16,340 nt of DNA from DATFPQ01 sp035264765 (GTDB lineage Bacteria > Actinomycetota > Actinomycetes > Actinomycetales > Angustibacteraceae), in the NCBI GenBank assembly GCA_035264765.1, contig DATFPQ010000282.1, forward strand, positions 1 through 16,340. The letters are read 5' to 3'. The notes below the pieces were generated by a model that ran no database searches, was not told where the DNA came from, and was given only the letters and a program-made list of their open reading frames with translations. Below, piece by piece: positions 14,062 through 16,340 of this stretch (position 1 is the first letter of the stretch; every line of letters starts with the position of its first letter). A program made the translations under genes and the position numbers.

Positions 14062-15849
14062 TCAGATCGACTGCTGCGCCACCCAGCTGCGGTGCAGCTG
14101 CGCGTACGGACCCTCCTGGGTGAGCAGCTCGGCGTGCGAGCCGCGCTGGACCACGCACCCGGCGTCGACCACGAGCACCTCGTCGGCGGCCTCGGCCGTC
14201 GACAGCCGGTGCGCGATCGCGATGGCGGTGCGCCCGCGGGTCAGGCCGTCCAGCGCCCGCTGGATCCGCACCTCGGTCGCCGGGTCGACGGCCGACGTCG
14301 CCTCGTCCAGAACCAGCAGGTCGGGGTCGGCGACATAGGCGCGCGCGAGCGCGACCAGCTGACGCTCCCCCGCCGACAGCGACTCTCCGCGCTGGCCGAC
14401 CCGCGTGCTCAGCCCGTGTGGCAACCCGTCCAGCCAGTCCACCAGCCCGAGCTCGGTGAGAGCCAGCCGGACGTCCTCCGCACTGGTGTCCGGAGACGCG
14501 AACCGGACGTTGGCCAGCAGCGTGTCGTCGAACAGGAAGCCGTCCTGGGGCACGAACCCGATCCGCTCGCGCAGCGAAGAGAACCGCACCCGGCGCAGGT
14601 CCACGCCGTCCACGACCACGCGACCGGTCGTGGGGTCCATCAGCCGGGTCAGCAGCTTGGCGAAGGTGGTCTTGCCGGAGCCGGTCTCGCCGACGACGGC
14701 GACCCGGCTGCCCGGCTCGATGACCAGGTCGACGTCGTGCAGGACGGTCGGACCGTCCGGGTAGGCGTACGAGACGTGCTCGAAGGCCACCGTGATGGGG
14801 CCGCGCGGCAGCACGGTCCCGGCTTCCCCCGGGTCGGCGACGTCCGCGGGGGTGTCGACCACCGCTAGCACCCGACGCCAGCCGGCGACGGCGTTCTGCA
14901 TCTCGTTCAGCACCTCGGTGCCGATCTGCACCGGTCCCGTGAACAGCTGGACGAGGAAGAGGAAGGCGAGCAGCTCCCCCAGCGTCAGGTGCCCGTTCAC
15001 GCCGCGCCACGTGCCGACGACGACGACGACCGCGCTCACCAGCCCGCTGACGAGCACGCCGACCGAGAACGTTGACGCCACCGTGACCTGTGCGCGGATG
15101 GCCGCCTGCCGGTGCGCCGTCACCGCCTCGTCGACGCGCTTCGCGGTGCGGGACTCGACCGCGTAGGCGCGGATCGTGGACGCCCCCACCACCGACTCCG
15201 AGACGGCCGCGAGCACACCCCCGACGCGCTCACGCACGAGCCCGTACGCCGCCGACACGGCGCGCTGCATCGGCCGGCCGAGCAGGAACACGGGCACGAA
15301 GCACGCCCACACCACCGCGGCCAGCAGCGGCGAGTACACGACCATCAGCACGGTGGCGACGGCGAGCTGCAGCGTCGACAGGATCAGCATCAGCCCGCCG
15401 AACTGCACGAAGCTCGAGATCGTGTCGACGTCGCTCGTCACACGGGAGACCAGCGAGCCCCGGCGCTCTGTGTTCTGCGTCAGCACGGACAGGTCGTGGA
15501 CGTGCCGGAAGGCGCCGATGCGCAACGTCGCCAGGCCCGACTCGGTGGCCCGAAACAGCCGAAGGTTGACCCAGAACGCGCACACCGCCGTGGTGACGAC
15601 CACGCCGGCGGCCAGGAGCAGCAGCGTGGTGACGGCGCCGGCGTCCGGACCCCCAGGCGCCAGCAGGCCGCGGTCGATCGTCTGCTGGACGGCGAACGGG
15701 ACCACGACCCGCCCTGCGGTCGCCACGGCGGCGAGGGCCAGCGTGGCCCAGAAGCCGGCCCGGATCTCCGGGGACATCCGCAGCCCGCGGCGCAGGGTCT
15801 CGGTGACCGAGGGTGCGTCCGCCGCGCCGATCCGTCCCATGGTGCTCAC
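14062..15849 (-). CDS. ABC exporter half-transporter (membrane domain plus ATPase), catalytic-site partner
   Basis: The 595-residue half-transporter has an exporter-type membrane domain (about 30-330, six hydrophobic segments) and an ATPase domain (about 350-590). ATPase motifs: Walker A GETGSGKT (387-394), Q-loop Gln435 in FVPQDGF, signature LSAGE (491-495), Walker B LLVLDE (511-516) with catalytic Glu516, D-loop SAVD, and switch His547 in AIAHRLS. The signature departs from LSGGQ, while Walker B and the switch histidine are normal. The upstream gene shows the opposite pattern, so the two probably form a heterodimer. I chose GTG 15849 because it overlaps the upstream stop (GTGA); ATG 15840 is an alternative. 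The substrate cannot be read from the sequence; drugs, lipids or peptides are all possible. Confidence 0.95.
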   Translation of the reverse strand: MSTMGRIGAADAPSVTETLRRGLRMSPEIRAGFWATLALAAVATAGRVVVPFAVQQTIDRGLLAPGGPDAGAVTTLLLLAAGVVVTTAVCAFWVNLRLFRATESGLATLRIGAFRHVHDLSVLTQNTERRGSLVSRVTSDVDTISSFVQFGGLMLILSTLQLAVATVLMVVYSPLLAAVVWACFVPVFLLGRPMQRAVSAAYGLVRERVGGVLAAVSESVVGASTIRAYAVESRTAKRVDEAVTAHRQAAIRAQVTVASTFSVGVLVSGLVSAVVVVVGTWRGVNGHLTLGELLAFLFLVQLFTGPVQIGTEVLNEMQNAVAGWRRVLAVVDTPADVADPGEAGTVLPRGPITVAFEHVSYAYPDGPTVLHDVDLVIEPGSRVAVVGETGSGKTTFAKLLTRLMDPTTGRVVVDGVDLRRVRFSSLRERIGFVPQDGFLFDDTLLANVRFASPDTSAEDVRLALTELGLVDWLDGLPHGLSTRVGQRGESLSAGERQLVALARAYVADPDLLVLDEATSAVDPATEVRIQRALDGLTRGRTAIAIAHRLSTAEAADEVLVVDAGCVVQRGSHAELLTQEGPYAQLHRSWVAQQSI

Positions 15850-16340
15850 CGGCGCACCGCCTCGGCCTGCTCGGCGACCTCGTCGCCCTCCTGCGCCGCC
15901 AGCTCGGCAGCCCGTTCGGCGGCCTCGCGCTCGTACGCGTCCACCAGGTTGCGGTAGCGCTCGTCGCGCGCGCTCAGCTCGGCGTGCGTGCCGCGAGCCG
16001 CCACCCGGCCGTGCAGGACGAAGACAACCTCGTCGGCCAAGGCAATGGTTGCCTTGCGGTAGGCGACGACGACGACCGTCGTGCCGCTGCCTGCCTGTCG
16101 CAGCCCGGCCAGGATCGCGGCCTCCACTCTCGGGTCGACGGCACTCGTCGCGTCGTCCAGCACAAGAAGGCGGGGACGGCGCACCATGGCCCGGGCGAGC
16201 GCGATCCGCTGGCGCTGGCCGCCCGAGAGCGTGGTGCCGCGCTCCCCCACCTGGGTGTCGAGACCGTGCGGCAGAGCGGCGACGAAGCCGTCGGCCTGCG
16301 CGAGCCGCAGCGCCGCCCACACCCGCCGGTCGTCAGGGTC
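15846..16340 (-). CDS. ABC exporter half-transporter, degenerate ATPase partner (5' part outside window)
   Basis: Only the last 164 codons are present: the second half of an ATPase domain; the membrane domain and Walker A lie beyond the window edge. The signature is canonical, LSGGQ (residues 38-42 of the fragment). Walker B ends in Asp-Asp (LLVLDDATSAVD, Asp63 where the catalytic Glu is expected), and the switch histidine is replaced by Tyr94 (VVAYRKAT). Both changes mark a non-hydrolysing, degenerate ATP site. A charged Ala/Glu-rich tail (134-164), probably helical, follows the fold. The TGA stop overlaps the GTG start of the next gene by four bases, as expected for two subunits made in equal amounts. 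Confidence 0.93.
   Translation of the reverse strand, partial: DPDDRRVWAALRLAQADGFVAALPHGLDTQVGERGTTLSGGQRQRIALARAMVRRPRLLVLDDATSAVDPRVEAAILAGLRQAGSGTTVVVVAYRKATIALADEVVFVLHGRVAARGTHAELSARDERYRNLVDAYEREAAERAAELAAQEGDEVAEQAEAVRR

Noticed and set aside
11405..15010. A 1201-codon minus-strand frame across the helicase-like and ABC genes
   Set aside because: It runs antisense to the helicase-like gene and out of frame with the ABC gene, and its protein is Arg/Gly-rich without motifs.

Overview
The window is high-GC DNA from an actinomycete. Third codon positions are almost all G or C, GTG starts are frequent, and gene content and order (hisI-trpE-Trp membrane protein, trpC-trpB-trpA-lgt, gltB) match Actinomycetota. 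The exact family cannot be fixed from the window; a Frankiales- or Geodermatophilaceae-like organism is a guess. Everything except one gene lies on the minus strand, so most genes read from high to low coordinates.

Layout in transcription order on the minus strand. (1) 16340-14062: two half-size ABC exporter genes, the first cut by the window edge, overlapping by GTGA. (2) 11309-8567: hisI, trpE and a four-helix Trp-operon membrane protein, joined by two 4-nt stop/start overlaps. (3) 8566-8238: a 329-nt non-coding gap rich in inverted and degenerate direct repeats. (4) 8237-7577: two small membrane proteins, HGxxPAAW-like and DUF2752. (5) 7422-3588: trpC, trpB, trpA and lgt, the last three joined by 4-nt overlaps. 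(6) 3447 to the left edge: gltB, the glutamate synthase large subunit, 1149 codons present and the C-terminus outside. The single plus-strand gene, 11417-14014, diverges from hisI and converges on the ABC pair. It encodes an 865-residue XPB/Ssl2-like helicase-associated protein with a WYL-like C-terminus and no visible ATPase motor.

The core function is tryptophan synthesis: anthranilate synthase component I (TrpE), indole-glycerol-phosphate synthase (TrpC) and tryptophan synthase (TrpB, TrpA). trpD, trpG and trpF are absent. That fits actinobacteria, where PriA normally covers TrpF and trpD/trpG lie elsewhere. hisI links the cluster to histidine synthesis. gltB supplies glutamate and has a GlnR-type box upstream, which would tie it to nitrogen control.

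No mobile element, CRISPR array, tRNA or rRNA was found, and no obviously new multi-gene system. The more interesting signals are regulatory and structural: a GTAAC-N6-GAAAC box before gltB; an ACGGCGCGCCGT palindrome shared by the gltB and hisI upstream regions at nearly the same distance from the start codons; a 16-bp promoter-like motif shared by hisI and the HGxxPAAW-like gene; a repeat-packed gap inside the trp region; a 15-bp tandem repeat in the helicase-like gene; and an ABC pair whose degenerate residues all fall in one composite ATP site.
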